The position numbers and the translations under genes are program-made. The notes beneath the pieces are model-generated. The model was not told the DNA's origin, did not search any database, and worked only from the letters and a program-made list of their open reading frames with translations. A DNA stretch of 64,000 nucleotides from Oscillospiraceae bacterium (GTDB taxonomy: Bacteria; Bacillota; Clostridia; Oscillospirales; Ruminococcaceae): assembly GCA_017505635.1 (NCBI GenBank), contig JAFVOU010000021.1, forward strand, positions 1 through 64,000. The letters run 5' to 3'. This document shows positions 43,958 to 52,596 of this stretch, piece by piece (position 1 is the first letter of the stretch; each line of letters opens with the position of its first letter).

Positions 43958-44446
43958 TTAACCTGCGTCCCAGCATTTCATAGCAGAACTGATTTTTTCA
44001 ATACATTCATCATCCAGTGCTGCACCTTTATAGGAAGCCCATATGTTTCGTATACCAAATCCACCATTCTGAACTCCAATAGTAAAATGAATATAATAAT
44101 CATCCTCTAACGTCATAAGCACTATGGTTTCCACTCTGCCGTTATCTGCTTTGAGCGGTGAGTGTTCTTCTTCAATCACTTTAATATCAAGATTATACAT
44201 ATTATTTATCCATTGTTCACGTGCTGTTTCTTTATCTTTTTCACCACTGAACGCAAGATACTTTGCGGCTTCTTCATAATTTTCATTGACTATTGATTTA
44301 ATTAACAGTTCTGCATCTCTGTTGTATCGCAGAGCATCAACAGTAACGCCCTCTCCCTTAACTGTACATACTCCAATCCATACAACTTCTGCAATTGTCA
44401 ATATAATACATATCTTTAATATATTAAAAAACAATTTATTTTTCAT
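43958..44446 (-). CDS. Hypothetical membrane-anchored protein
   Basis: A 162-residue protein I do not recognise. Residues 8-28 form one hydrophobic helix (ILKICIILTIAEVVWIGVCT), then there is a soluble domain with alternating helix (residues 40-85) and beta (95-145) character, resembling the NTF2-like DUF4878 layout, a guess only. AAAGGTGTTG precedes the ATG. It stands alone on the minus strand between terminators. Confidence 0.65.
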   Translation of the reverse strand: MKNKLFFNILKICIILTIAEVVWIGVCTVKGEGVTVDALRYNRDAELLIKSIVNENYEEAAKYLAFSGEKDKETAREQWINNMYNLDIKVIEEEHSPLKADNGRVETIVLMTLEDDYYIHFTIGVQNGGFGIRNIWASYKGAALDDECIEKISSAMKCWDAG

Positions 44447-44508
44447 TTAAACAACACCTTTCAGAATATATATTAACATCACAGCAGCTATTTTTCAATA
44501 TTACAAAC

Positions 44509-44550
44509 AAACAGCGTAATCGCGGCAAAAACGCCGTAATTACGCTGTTT
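44509..44550. terminator. Terminator downstream of the opp/pepP operon
   Basis: Arms AAACAGCGTAAT/ATTACGCTGTTT with an inner CGGC/GCCG stem, T-rich on both sides. It lies about 90 bases past the aminopeptidase stop on the minus strand; 44551-44636 holds nothing else I can identify. Confidence 0.75.
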
Positions 44551-44636
44551 ATTTTTGTTTAGGAAAAGTATCGGTTAACCGCCGAAACTTTTAAAATCAG
44601 CTTAAAACAGACTGTATTTTAACTATACCAAAGCAA

Positions 44637-46421
44637 TTAAATAGCTCTTGTGTACTCTTTAAGCCATTCAGTTTCTTCTTCTGTAAGATATGGACTGATC
44701 TTTTCAAATACCTGTGCATGATAACTGTTCAGCCATTCTCTTTCAGTTTTTGTCATATACTGAGGGTCGATACCGTCAAGGTCAATCGGAGCAAATGTAA
44801 TTGTTTCAAATTCCATAAACTGACCGTATTCATTGAAAGCACCTTTTTTGCAGAGGATTTCGTTTTCAACACGGATACCGTGGCTGCCTTCGATATAGAT
44901 GCCAGGTTCTATTGTTGTAATCATACCTTCAGTAAGTACTGCACCTTCGTTTCTGCCCGGAAGCATTCTCCAGCGGAAGCCCTGTGGGCCTTCGTGAACG
45001 TTGAGAAGATAGCCAATACCATGACCTGAACCGCATTTGTAGTCAAGGTCAAGGTCCCAGATAGGACCACGAGACAGAATATCAAGTGTCATACCAACAC
45101 AGCCATGGAGGAATTTAGCCTTGCTTACGCCGATAACACCGCGAACAACTGCTGTGTAGTGTTCTTTGATTTCATCGCTGATTGGACCAAGAACAAATGT
45201 TCTTGTGATATCTGTACTGCCTTCCCAGTAATGTCCGCCACTGTCAACCAGCAGCATACCTTCGTTTGTAATTTCTTTTGCAGTTTCAGGACTTGCAGAA
45301 TAGTGCATCATAGCTGCATTTTCTTTATAACCTGAAATTGGTGTGAAACTGAGGCCAAGGTTGTTTGGTCTTTCGTATCTGAGCTGAGACAGATATTCCT
45401 GTGCTGTATATTCAGTCATAGGAACTTTACCTGCGTTTTTCTTGAGCCAGTACATAAATTTTGTAACAGCAACACCGTCCTGAATATGACTGATACGGAA
45501 GTTTTCTGCTTCAACAGGATTTTTAACCGCTTTCATTTCCATTTCAGGGTTTGGTGCAGAAATAATTTCAGCATTGATGCTGTTTACAATTGCATAGTTT
45601 GATTTTGTTGTATCAATAAGAACCTTTGTTTCCTTGTCAAAACCTTTTACAAAGCTGTAAACATCTTCGTAAGGTTTAACTTCAACACCTGAAGCTGTAA
45701 GATGTGCCATAACATCTTCGTCAAACACGCTTGGGTTTGCAAAGATGTATGCCTTATCCATTGTAACAACAGCATAGCTGAGTACAACAGGTGTGCAAAG
45801 TACGTCATTGCCACGGATGTTGTAAAGCCATGCAATATCATCAAGTGATGTGATAACATGTGCATCTGCGCCTTTTTCTGCCATTACAGCACGTACATCA
45901 CTGAGTTTGTCCTGCACTGTTTTGCCGGAAAATTCAACCGGCAGAACATATGCTTTTTCAGCAGACATAGCAGGTCTGTCTGTCCAGAGCATACCTGGAA
46001 TATCTTCTTCTGTGCTGATGAAAGCACCTTTTGCCCCCAGTTTTTCTGCATAGGATTTGCCTGCATTGTAGGATATAACCCTGCCGTCAAAGCCAAGTAC
46101 TTCTCCTTCTCCAACTTTGCCAAGGATATATTCTTCAACTGTAGGCACACCTGGTTCACCCATATTTCTCTGAATGATACCTGTGCCTTCAAGCTGTTTT
46201 TCAGCCTGAATAAAATAACGGCCGTCTACCCACAGGTTTGCTTCATCCTGTGTTACAACCATAACCCCTGCTGAACCAGTAAAGCCAGAAAAATAATTTC
46301 TGGCTTTAAAGTAATCTCCAACATATTCTGACATATGAAAATCGTCTGTAGGGATAATCAATGCAGAAATGTTTTTTTCTTTCAGCAGGTTCTGCAAATC
46401 TGATATTCTTTTCTTTATCAT
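44637..46421 (-). CDS. Xaa-Pro aminopeptidase (M24B)
   Basis: Removes N-terminal residues that precede proline. The 594-residue eukaryotic-type aminopeptidase P has two creatinase-like N-terminal domains (about 1-130 and 150-310) and a C-terminal pita-bread domain. Metal ligands are visible: D in LLVDSGGHYWEGSTDITRT (two Asp), H in CGSGHGIGYLLNVHEGP, E in TTIEPGIY and E in RVENEILCK. AGGAGG precedes the ATG. It is the last gene of the opp operon (32 bases after oppF), so imported proline peptides are probably degraded by it. Confidence 0.94.
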   Translation of the reverse strand: MIKKRISDLQNLLKEKNISALIIPTDDFHMSEYVGDYFKARNYFSGFTGSAGVMVVTQDEANLWVDGRYFIQAEKQLEGTGIIQRNMGEPGVPTVEEYILGKVGEGEVLGFDGRVISYNAGKSYAEKLGAKGAFISTEEDIPGMLWTDRPAMSAEKAYVLPVEFSGKTVQDKLSDVRAVMAEKGADAHVITSLDDIAWLYNIRGNDVLCTPVVLSYAVVTMDKAYIFANPSVFDEDVMAHLTASGVEVKPYEDVYSFVKGFDKETKVLIDTTKSNYAIVNSINAEIISAPNPEMEMKAVKNPVEAENFRISHIQDGVAVTKFMYWLKKNAGKVPMTEYTAQEYLSQLRYERPNNLGLSFTPISGYKENAAMMHYSASPETAKEITNEGMLLVDSGGHYWEGSTDITRTFVLGPISDEIKEHYTAVVRGVIGVSKAKFLHGCVGMTLDILSRGPIWDLDLDYKCGSGHGIGYLLNVHEGPQGFRWRMLPGRNEGAVLTEGMITTIEPGIYIEGSHGIRVENEILCKKGAFNEYGQFMEFETITFAPIDLDGIDPQYMTKTEREWLNSYHAQVFEKISPYLTEEETEWLKEYTRAI

Positions 46422-46453
46422 TTTTGCCTCCTGAAAATATGAGAATTATTTAA

Positions 46454-47425
46454 TTATTTGTAAAGATGACAAGCAATCATATGGCCGTTGCCCAAATCTT
46501 TGAGTTCCGGCATTGTTTTGAAGCATTCTTCTGTTGCGTTTGGACATCTTTCAGCAAAACGGCAACATGGTTTTGGGTTGATTGGGCTTGGAATTTCACC
46601 TTTAACTGTGAGACGCTGAGAGTTTTTAGCAATGTCAGGGTCTGCTTCAGGAATGGAAGAAAGAAGCACTTTTGTATATGGATGCATTGGATTTGCGTAC
46701 AATTCTTCTGCATCTGCATATTCAACGATTGTACCAAGGTACATAACAATAACTCTGTCAGAGATAAATTTAACAACACTCAGGTCATGAGCTACAAAGA
46801 GGTATGTAAGACCAAATTCTTTCTGAAGCTCTTTAAGCATGTTGAGAACCTGTGCCTGAATGGAAACGTCAAGAGCAGAAATAGGTTCGTCACATACGAT
46901 AAATTTTGGGTCTACTGCAAGTGCACGTGCAATACCGATACGCTGTCTCTGACCACCGGAAAATTCGTGGGAGAAACGGGACATATGGTCCTTGTTAAGA
47001 CCTACTTTTTCGAGAAGACCGAGAACTTTTTCTTCAAGTTCTTTGTCGGAGATACCAGGGTTGTGAACCTTGATGCCTTCGCCAACGATTTCCTTAACTG
47101 TCATACGAGGGTTAAGGGAAGAGTATGGGTTCTGGAAAATCATCTGCACATCTTTGCAGAATGCTTTCTTTTCTTCACCTTTAAGTTTTGTAATATCTTT
47201 GCCTTTGTAGATAACTTCACCTGATGTTGGTTCGTAAAGTCTTACAAGACATTTACCTGTTGTGGATTTACCACAGCCGGATTCACCAACAAGACCAACA
47301 GTTTCACCTTCGAAAATGTTGAAGGAAACACCGTCTACAGCTTTAAGTGTAGCTTTTTTGTTGATACGGAAGTGTTTGCAGAGGTCCTTAACTTCAAGGA
47401 TAGGTGTTCTGTTCTGATTATCCAT
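46454..47425 (-). CDS. Oligopeptide ABC transporter ATPase OppF/DppF-type
   Basis: One of the paired cytoplasmic ATPases of the peptide importer. Walker [10 protein letters not shown] (about 41-49), signature FSGGQRQRIGIARAL, Walker B FIVCDEPISALDVS, and the C-terminal oligo-peptide region with the Cys-rich CCRFAERCPNATEEC. Its 323 residues fit OppF. The start overlaps the end of the upstream ATPase gene by eight bases with AGGAGG inside that gene. Fourth gene after oppB, C and D. Confidence 0.95.
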   Translation of the reverse strand: MDNQNRTPILEVKDLCKHFRINKKATLKAVDGVSFNIFEGETVGLVGESGCGKSTTGKCLVRLYEPTSGEVIYKGKDITKLKGEEKKAFCKDVQMIFQNPYSSLNPRMTVKEIVGEGIKVHNPGISDKELEEKVLGLLEKVGLNKDHMSRFSHEFSGGQRQRIGIARALAVDPKFIVCDEPISALDVSIQAQVLNMLKELQKEFGLTYLFVAHDLSVVKFISDRVIVMYLGTIVEYADAEELYANPMHPYTKVLLSSIPEADPDIAKNSQRLTVKGEIPSPINPKPCCRFAERCPNATEECFKTMPELKDLGNGHMIACHLYK

Positions 47426-48467
47426 TAGTTACTTCCTCCTTTGCAGCATGATATTTGAGGTCTACTTTTGGTGCATCCGGATGCATAAGCCAGCAGTAGG
47501 ATTTGTGTGTGTCTGTCACTACATATTCTGGTGGCATCTGTTCTTTACAGATAACCATGCAGTGTTCGCATCTTGCAGCAAACGGACAACCAACCGGTGG
47601 GCTGAACAGGTCAGGTGGTGTACCTTCGATAGGTGTAAGTTTCTGATCTTTGCTGCTGGAAAGTCTTGCGATAGAGTTAAGCAGACCATTTGTATATGGG
47701 TGCTTTGTATCGTAGAAGATTTCGCCTACATCACCGCGTTCGATGATTTTACCGCCGTACATAACAAGAACTCTGTCGCAGAGTTTTGCGATAACACCAA
47801 GGTCGTGTGTGATAAGGATGATGGAGATGCCAAGTTTTTCTCTGAGTTCTTTAAGAAGGTCAAGAATCTGAGCTTCGATTGTAACGTCAAGAGATGTTGT
47901 TGGTTCGTCAGCAATAACGATGGATGGACGGCCAACAAGAGCAATAGCAATCATAACACGCTGTTTCATACCACCGGAAAGTTCGTGTGGGTACTGGTTG
48001 TAACGGCGTTCTGCTTCGTTGATACCAACGAGTTCGAGAATTTCGATTGCTCTGCGTTTCTTTTCTGCTTTGGAGATAGATTTATCACCAACGAAAATTT
48101 CTTCAATCTGAGCGCCAACTTTCATAGTTGGGTTCAGGCTTGTCATTGGGTCCTGGAAGATAAAGCCGATTTCTTTACCGCGGATTTTGCGCATTTCTTT
48201 ATCGGACATTGTTACAATTTCTTCACCTTTGTATTTGATGGAAGAATCAGGACCGAAGAATCCAGGTGGTTCTGGGTTCAATTTAAGGATACACTGGCTT
48301 GTTACGGATTTACCGCAGCCGGATTCGCCTACGATACCAACAATTTCGCCAGGTTTGATATTAAAGCTTACATCTCTTACGGACTGAACAACACCGCCGT
48401 ATGTGCGGAAAGAGAATGTAACGTGATTAAGTTCCAACAAGTTTTCAGTTTTTTCCATGTTTTCCAT
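47418..48467 (-). CDS. Oligopeptide ABC transporter ATPase OppD/DppD-type
   Basis: Second ATPase of the peptide importer, 349 residues. Walker A GESGCGKS, signature [15 protein letters not shown], Walker [15 protein letters not shown], and a C-terminal [14 protein letters not shown] cluster like that of DppD, which carries an iron-sulfur cluster in some family members. GGAG lies 11 bases before the ATG. It sits 21 bases after the oppC gene. Strongly biased codons suggest high expression of the whole operon. Confidence 0.95.
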   Translation of the reverse strand: MENMEKTENLLELNHVTFSFRTYGGVVQSVRDVSFNIKPGEIVGIVGESGCGKSVTSQCILKLNPEPPGFFGPDSSIKYKGEEIVTMSDKEMRKIRGKEIGFIFQDPMTSLNPTMKVGAQIEEIFVGDKSISKAEKKRRAIEILELVGINEAERRYNQYPHELSGGMKQRVMIAIALVGRPSIVIADEPTTSLDVTIEAQILDLLKELREKLGISIILITHDLGVIAKLCDRVLVMYGGKIIERGDVGEIFYDTKHPYTNGLLNSIARLSSSKDQKLTPIEGTPPDLFSPPVGCPFAARCEHCMVICKEQMPPEYVVTDTHKSYCWLMHPDAPKVDLKYHAAKEEVTNG

Positions 48468-48488
48468 TGTTTACAATTCTCCTTTCTA

Positions 48489-49421
48489 TTATTCTGTGCC
48501 TCTGAGTTTAGGGTCAAATGCATCGCGGAGACCGTCACCAAGAAGGTTGAATGCAAGCATTGTTGTACAGATAAAGAATGCTGGCACGATAACTTCGTGA
48601 GGAGCAACACGCATCATTGCGATACCTTCTTTTGCAATAACACCCCAGGAACAGTCAGGTGGTGTGATACCAAGACCGATGTAGGAAAGGAATGCTTCCT
48701 GGAAGATAGCACCTGGGATAGCCATTGTCATACTTGTGATAAAGTAACCGATGAGGTTTGGAAGAAGATGTTTAACAATGATCTGGAAGTCTGGTACACC
48801 CATAACTTTTGCAGCAGCAACGAAGTCCTGTTCTTTAAGCTGAAGAACCTGACCACGAGCCATACGAGCAACACCAATCCAACCTACGATAACCATAGCG
48901 ATGATAAGTGTGATCATACCTGTTTTGTTGAGAGCAACCATAACAAGGATTGTGATGATAAGGGATGGGATACCATAAAGAACGTCGATAAGACGCATGA
49001 TAAACATATCAAGTTTGCCGCCGTAGTAACCGGAGATACCGCCGATAAGAGCGCCGATACAAAGGTTGATAACTGCAGCTGCAAGACCGATTGTAAGGGA
49101 AACACGTGCACCCATCCAGATTCTTGTCCAGATGTCACGACCAAGGTGGTCACAACCAAGCCAGTGCTGTGCACTTGGAAGTGTGTTTCTGAGTTCTGCA
49201 CTGATTTCAGCATGGCCGTACTGGCTGAACATTGGTGCAAAAATTGCAAGAAGAACGTAAAGAAGAATAAGCATCAAAGAGAAGAATGCAATTCTGTTCT
49301 TTTTAATACGTCTCCAAGCTTCCTGCCAGAATGTAAGTGTAGGACGGGAAATGGATTCCATATTTTCTTTGCTTTTACCTACAACGGCAAATTTTTCTTT
49401 TGAAATTACCTGTTCGCTCAT
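48489..49421 (-). CDS. Oligopeptide ABC transporter permease OppC/DppC-type
   Basis: Permease with an N-terminal cytoplasmic segment, one helix near residues 43-63 (IAFFSLMLILLYVLLAIFAPMF), then the OppC_N motif HWLGCDHLGRDIWTRIWMGARVSL and five more helices. The EAA-type coupling loop lies near ARGQVLQLKEQDFVAAAKVMG. 310 residues, normal. AGGAGG precedes the ATG. It is 11 bases after oppB. Confidence 0.95.
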   Translation of the reverse strand: MSEQVISKEKFAVVGKSKENMESISRPTLTFWQEAWRRIKKNRIAFFSLMLILLYVLLAIFAPMFSQYGHAEISAELRNTLPSAQHWLGCDHLGRDIWTRIWMGARVSLTIGLAAAVINLCIGALIGGISGYYGGKLDMFIMRLIDVLYGIPSLIITILVMVALNKTGMITLIIAMVIVGWIGVARMARGQVLQLKEQDFVAAAKVMGVPDFQIIVKHLLPNLIGYFITSMTMAIPGAIFQEAFLSYIGLGITPPDCSWGVIAKEGIAMMRVAPHEVIVPAFFICTTMLAFNLLGDGLRDAFDPKLRGTE

Positions 49422-49432
49422 CTCTACACCTC

Positions 49433-50350
49433 CTATTTAGCAATTTTGATACGTGGGTCGATGAAACCATAAAGGATGTCAACGATTGTGTTACAGATAA
49501 CAAGGAATGCACCGTAGAATACAGTGATACCAAGAACGATTGTATAGTCGTATGTTGAAATGGATTCAACGTAGTATTTACCCATACCAGGAACAACGTA
49601 CATAGCTTCGATAACGAATGTACCTGTAAGAACAGAAGCTACGAGAGGACCCATCATTGTAACAACAGGCATGATAGCGTTTCTGATCTGATGTTTCCAT
49701 GTGATACGGAAGTTGGAAATACCTTTGGATTTAGCAGTTTTGATATAGTCCTGGCTGATAACTTCCAGCATGGATGTACGCATGTAACGTGAAATGGAAG
49801 CCAAGCTGTAGAAACCTACAGCGATTGCAGGCAGGATTGTATGTTTCCATGTTGTGTACTGTGCAACAGGGAGAATTTTCCACTGAACACCAAAGAAGTA
49901 CTGCAGCAGGGAACCCATGATAAAGTCAGGCACGGATGTACCAACGATAGCAATAAGAATACAGCCATAGTCCAGTGGTTTACCGCGGCGCAATGCTGCA
50001 ACAATGCCGAGGGTAATACCAAAGAACACTGCGAAGCAGAGAGCACGGATACCAAGGTCTGCAGAGTATGGGAATGTTGAAGCAACGATGTCGTTAACTG
50101 TTTTGTTTGAGTACACCATAGAGTAACCCATGTTGCCTTTGAGCAACTGACCCATATATGTAAAGTACTGAACAATCATTGGTTTATCCAATCCGTAGTA
50201 TGCTTCCAGGTTTGCTTTAACGTCAGGTGGCATTTTTTCGGATGCAAATGGGTCACCAGGCATAAGTCTAACAAGGAAGAAAACGGCTGTAATCAAAACA
50301 AGCAATGTAGCCAAAGAGATAACTATTCTTTTGAGTATGTATTTGGCCAT
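49433..50350 (-). CDS. Oligopeptide ABC transporter permease OppB/DppB-type
   Basis: Permease with six predicted helices, first YILKRIVISLATLLVLITAVFFLVRLMPGDPF, the OppB start signature. The coupling loop is RYMRTSMLEVISQDYIKTAKSKGI. The C terminus ends LYGFIDPRIKIAK, normal for the family. ATG is placed by AGGAGTGG eight to ten bases upstream. A 252-base gap with a terminator and AT-rich repeats separates it from the upstream binding-protein gene. Confidence 0.95.
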   Translation of the reverse strand: MAKYILKRIVISLATLLVLITAVFFLVRLMPGDPFASEKMPPDVKANLEAYYGLDKPMIVQYFTYMGQLLKGNMGYSMVYSNKTVNDIVASTFPYSADLGIRALCFAVFFGITLGIVAALRRGKPLDYGCILIAIVGTSVPDFIMGSLLQYFFGVQWKILPVAQYTTWKHTILPAIAVGFYSLASISRYMRTSMLEVISQDYIKTAKSKGISNFRITWKHQIRNAIMPVVTMMGPLVASVLTGTFVIEAMYVVPGMGKYYVESISTYDYTIVLGITVFYGAFLVICNTIVDILYGFIDPRIKIAK

Positions 50351-50369
50351 TTACAAACCACTCCTTTAT

Positions 50370-50437
50370 TTTGCAAATATATTTGTAAATATACTTTTGT
50401 AAAAATATGCTTTGCAAATATATTTTGCAAACATATA
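50370..50437. repeat. AT-rich direct repeat array upstream of oppB
   Basis: Five units of the type TTTG-C/T-AAA-A/T-ATA start at 50370, 50382, 50396, 50411 and 50424, spaced 12-15 bases. They lie right in front of the oppB ribosome-binding site on the minus strand. They may bind a regulator or keep the RNA unstructured. Confidence 0.6.
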
Positions 50438-50533
50438 ATTTAATTTCTTAACCTGTATATATACTTTTTTGTATTGTAAATTAAAAATTTAACAGATTTT
50501 GTAACTTTTTTGTTACCGTTTTTTTGAAAAAAT

Positions 50534-50560
50534 GAAGGGCAAAATTAAATTTTGCCCTTC
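50534..50560 (-). terminator. Terminator after the peptide-binding protein gene
   Basis: Perfect arms GAAGGGCAAAA/TTTTGCCCTTC around five bases, followed by ATTTTTTC on the minus strand. Partial read-through would give more binding protein than permease, the usual pattern for importers. The rest of 50351-50602 is AT-rich and non-coding. Confidence 0.85.
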
Positions 50561-50602
50561 AGATTTCGGGTTAATTTAATTAGTCTCTAATTCTGTAAAG
50601 AA

Positions 50603-52246
50603 TTATGCCCAGTATGCTCTTGTAAAGTCGATACGAGCGCCGAGGAAGTAGAGAGCGAGATCCTGGAGACCGTCAGCTTTCATGTAGAGAACACGACGGA
50701 GGAGAAGTGGTACGATACCGCCATCTTCGAGGAGCTGTTTTTCAGCTTCGAAGAGTGCATCCATACGTTCCTGTTTGTCAGTTGTTGTCTGAGCAATTTC
50801 CATCCATTTGTCGTATTCGTTTTCTACTACGTTGCCGTTAAAGTCTTTGTTGTAACCGCCGTAGTTGTAGAATGCGTTACCGATCTGGAGTTCAAGGTAT
50901 GTGTAAGGGTCGGAGTAGTCTGGTGCCCAACCTGTAAATACGAGTTCGAAGTCGTGGTCAGCTTCCATTTTAAGTCTGTCTTTGTATGGAACCTGTTTGA
51001 TTGTGATGTTGATACCAAGAACGGACTGAATCTGCTGCTGGAGAACTTCTGCCTGTTTTTTGGAGCCTTCTGAGTCTGTTGTGAGGAGTTCGATGTTGAT
51101 ATCTGCTGCTTCACAACCGAGAGCTGCAAGAGCAAGGTCAAGGTGTTCTTTAGCTTTTTCTGGATCACCGTTTACTGGGTAAGCTTCGAGTGGGTATTCT
51201 TCACCGTATGTTTTTTCAACACCAGCAACCTGTGGGAGAACGTATCTTGGGTTAGCTGCATAAACATCGTTGGATGTCAATGTGATAAATTCTGCACGGT
51301 TGATTGCGTAGTTGATAGCAAGACGGAGGTCTTTGTTGTGTGTTGGAACGTTAGGATCGTCCTGTTTTACACGGAGGAAGTCGTTGGAACCATCAAAGAA
51401 TTCGCTGATCTGGTCTGCGTAGAGGTCTTTGAGTTCGGAAGGAACCTGAACGTAGTCAAGGTCGCCAGCGTTGTACATATCAACAGCTGTGTTTGCGTTA
51501 GCAACAACGATGATTTCTACTGTTTCAAGTTTTGTCTGGTCAGCGTTCCAGTAGTTAGGGTTCTTTTCAAGGATAACTCTGTCGCCTGTTTTGATTTCTT
51601 TAACTACGAATGGACCGTTGTAAACGTTTTTGTCAGCTGCTGCTGCAAAGTCCTGACCGTACTGTTCAACGAGATCCTGTCTTGTTGCAACGTAGCAAGC
51701 GTTGGAAACAACCTGGAGGAAGTAGTCTGCTACATATTCAAGTGTGATTTCGAGTGTTTTTTCATCGATAGCTTTTACGCCAAGTTCTTCGAGTGGAAGT
51801 TCACCGGAGTTACATGGTGTACCGTTTTTGATGTAGCAAGCAAACCAACCATAGTAGGAAGCTGTGTTAGGGTCAACAAGTCTCTTGATAGCATATTCGA
51901 AGTCCTGAGCTGTTACAGCTTTACCGTCGGACCATGTCATATCACGAAGGTGGAATGTGTATGTAAGACCATCTTCAGAGATTTCCCAAGATTCAGCTGC
52001 GCCTGGTTCGATAACGCCGTTGTACATTCTAACAAGTGGTTCCTGGATGTGGAGGATAGCTGTGTTAGATGGAACGGAGTTAGCCATCTGTGGGTCAAGT
52101 GTTGGAATTTCAGAAAGTTCGGAGTATCTGAAAGTTGTTTTTGGGCCTTCTGCTTCTGGTTCTGCTGGTGCTGCTGGTGTGCCGCAAGCTACCATAGAAA
52201 GTGTAAGAGCTGCAGTAAGAGCCAAAGCTAAAAGTCTTTTAAGCAT
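50603..52246 (-). CDS. Peptide ABC transporter substrate-binding lipoprotein (OppA/DppA-type)
   Basis: A 547-residue SBP_bac_5 family lipoprotein that captures peptides outside the membrane. Lipobox SMVAC at about residues 17-21, short Ala/Glu/Pro linker, then the family blocks TFRYSELSEIPTLDPQMA, LTYTFHLRDMTWSDGKAVTAQDFEYAIKRLVDP and NPNYWNADQTKLETVEIIVV. First gene of the operon; AAGGAGAG precedes the ATG. Strong codon bias suggests heavy expression. Peptide length preference is not readable. Confidence 0.95.
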   Translation of the reverse strand: MLKRLLALALTAALTLSMVACGTPAAPAEPEAEGPKTTFRYSELSEIPTLDPQMANSVPSNTAILHIQEPLVRMYNGVIEPGAAESWEISEDGLTYTFHLRDMTWSDGKAVTAQDFEYAIKRLVDPNTASYYGWFACYIKNGTPCNSGELPLEELGVKAIDEKTLEITLEYVADYFLQVVSNACYVATRQDLVEQYGQDFAAAADKNVYNGPFVVKEIKTGDRVILEKNPNYWNADQTKLETVEIIVVANANTAVDMYNAGDLDYVQVPSELKDLYADQISEFFDGSNDFLRVKQDDPNVPTHNKDLRLAINYAINRAEFITLTSNDVYAANPRYVLPQVAGVEKTYGEEYPLEAYPVNGDPEKAKEHLDLALAALGCEAADINIELLTTDSEGSKKQAEVLQQQIQSVLGINITIKQVPYKDRLKMEADHDFELVFTGWAPDYSDPYTYLELQIGNAFYNYGGYNKDFNGNVVENEYDKWMEIAQTTTDKQERMDALFEAEKQLLEDGGIVPLLLRRVLYMKADGLQDLALYFLGARIDFTRAYWA

Positions 52247-52386
52247 AATAAACTCTCCTTTTAAATTATTTTTCTGCTTTAAAACAGGCTTTCGCCTGGT
52301 TTTTTATCAGAGAACACACTACATATTTCATCTTTTTTGTACACTTTGTTTAAATTTTAACCCGTAATTTATCCAAATTGTACAAA

Positions 52387-52400
52387 TGTGATAAATCACA
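52387..52400. promoter_or_regulatory. Palindrome TGTGAT-AA-ATCACA in the oppA leader region
   Basis: Symmetric 14-base site about 45 bases downstream of the oppA -10 box. It resembles a Crp/Fnr-family half-site pair, but with the spacing of Fnr rather than Crp. The binding protein is unknown. Confidence 0.45.
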
Positions 52401-52443
52401 CCGTTAAAAAGATGACATCCTTGTGCAATTTTCTCATATCAAT

Positions 52444-52472
52444 ATTATATATGTTTTGGTATTTACAAACAA
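52444..52472 (-). promoter_or_regulatory. oppA promoter
   Basis: On the minus strand TTGTTT, 17 bases, TATAAT. Its -35 touches the -35 of the divergent LysR promoter. The leader to the oppA ATG is about 190 bases. Confidence 0.65.
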
Positions 52473-52490
52473 TTCCTTTTAGTGTATAAT
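52462..52490 (+). promoter_or_regulatory. LysR gene promoter
   Basis: TTTACA, 17 bases, TATAAT, about 105 bases before the LysR ATG and overlapping the divergent oppA promoter by the -35 boxes. Confidence 0.7.
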
Positions 52491-52491
52491 T

Positions 52492-52520
52492 TATTCCAAA
52501 CAAGAATAGTTTATGGAATA
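52492..52520. promoter_or_regulatory. Inverted repeat TATTCCA-N15-TGGAATA, likely LysR site
   Basis: It begins directly after the LysR -10 box, at the expected transcription start, and lies about 20 bases upstream of the divergent oppA -35. This place fits autorepression and activation of oppA by the encoded regulator. Confidence 0.55.
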
Positions 52521-52596
52521 CTTTGTAACTTTTTTGTAATCATTCTTTTTTATTTAAACAACACAGTATTTCCGGTTTATAATATGAGGTGAAAAC

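Larger units (their letters stand above)
52247..52596. other. Divergent regulatory region between oppA and the LysR gene
   Basis: This 350-base region holds overlapping divergent promoters, a LysR-type inverted repeat, a 14-base palindrome and, in the oppA leader (about 52275-52305), a GCCTG hairpin closed by GAAA that could stabilise the mRNA. There is no coding frame. Confidence 0.7.

Noticed and set aside
47448..49403. A 651-codon open frame on the plus strand across the opp permease and ATPase genes
   Set aside because: It is antisense to strongly conserved oppC and oppD genes. Its product is Cys/Asn/Phe-rich without any motif, and it arises because the biased codons of those genes give no stops in this reverse frame. 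The same holds for long reverse frames at 31394-32563, 51143-52231, 55656-56915 and 58529-59566.
52387..52400. A classical Crp site
   Set aside because: The half-sites TGTGA/TCACA are only four bases apart rather than six, so it is listed only as an unassigned palindrome.
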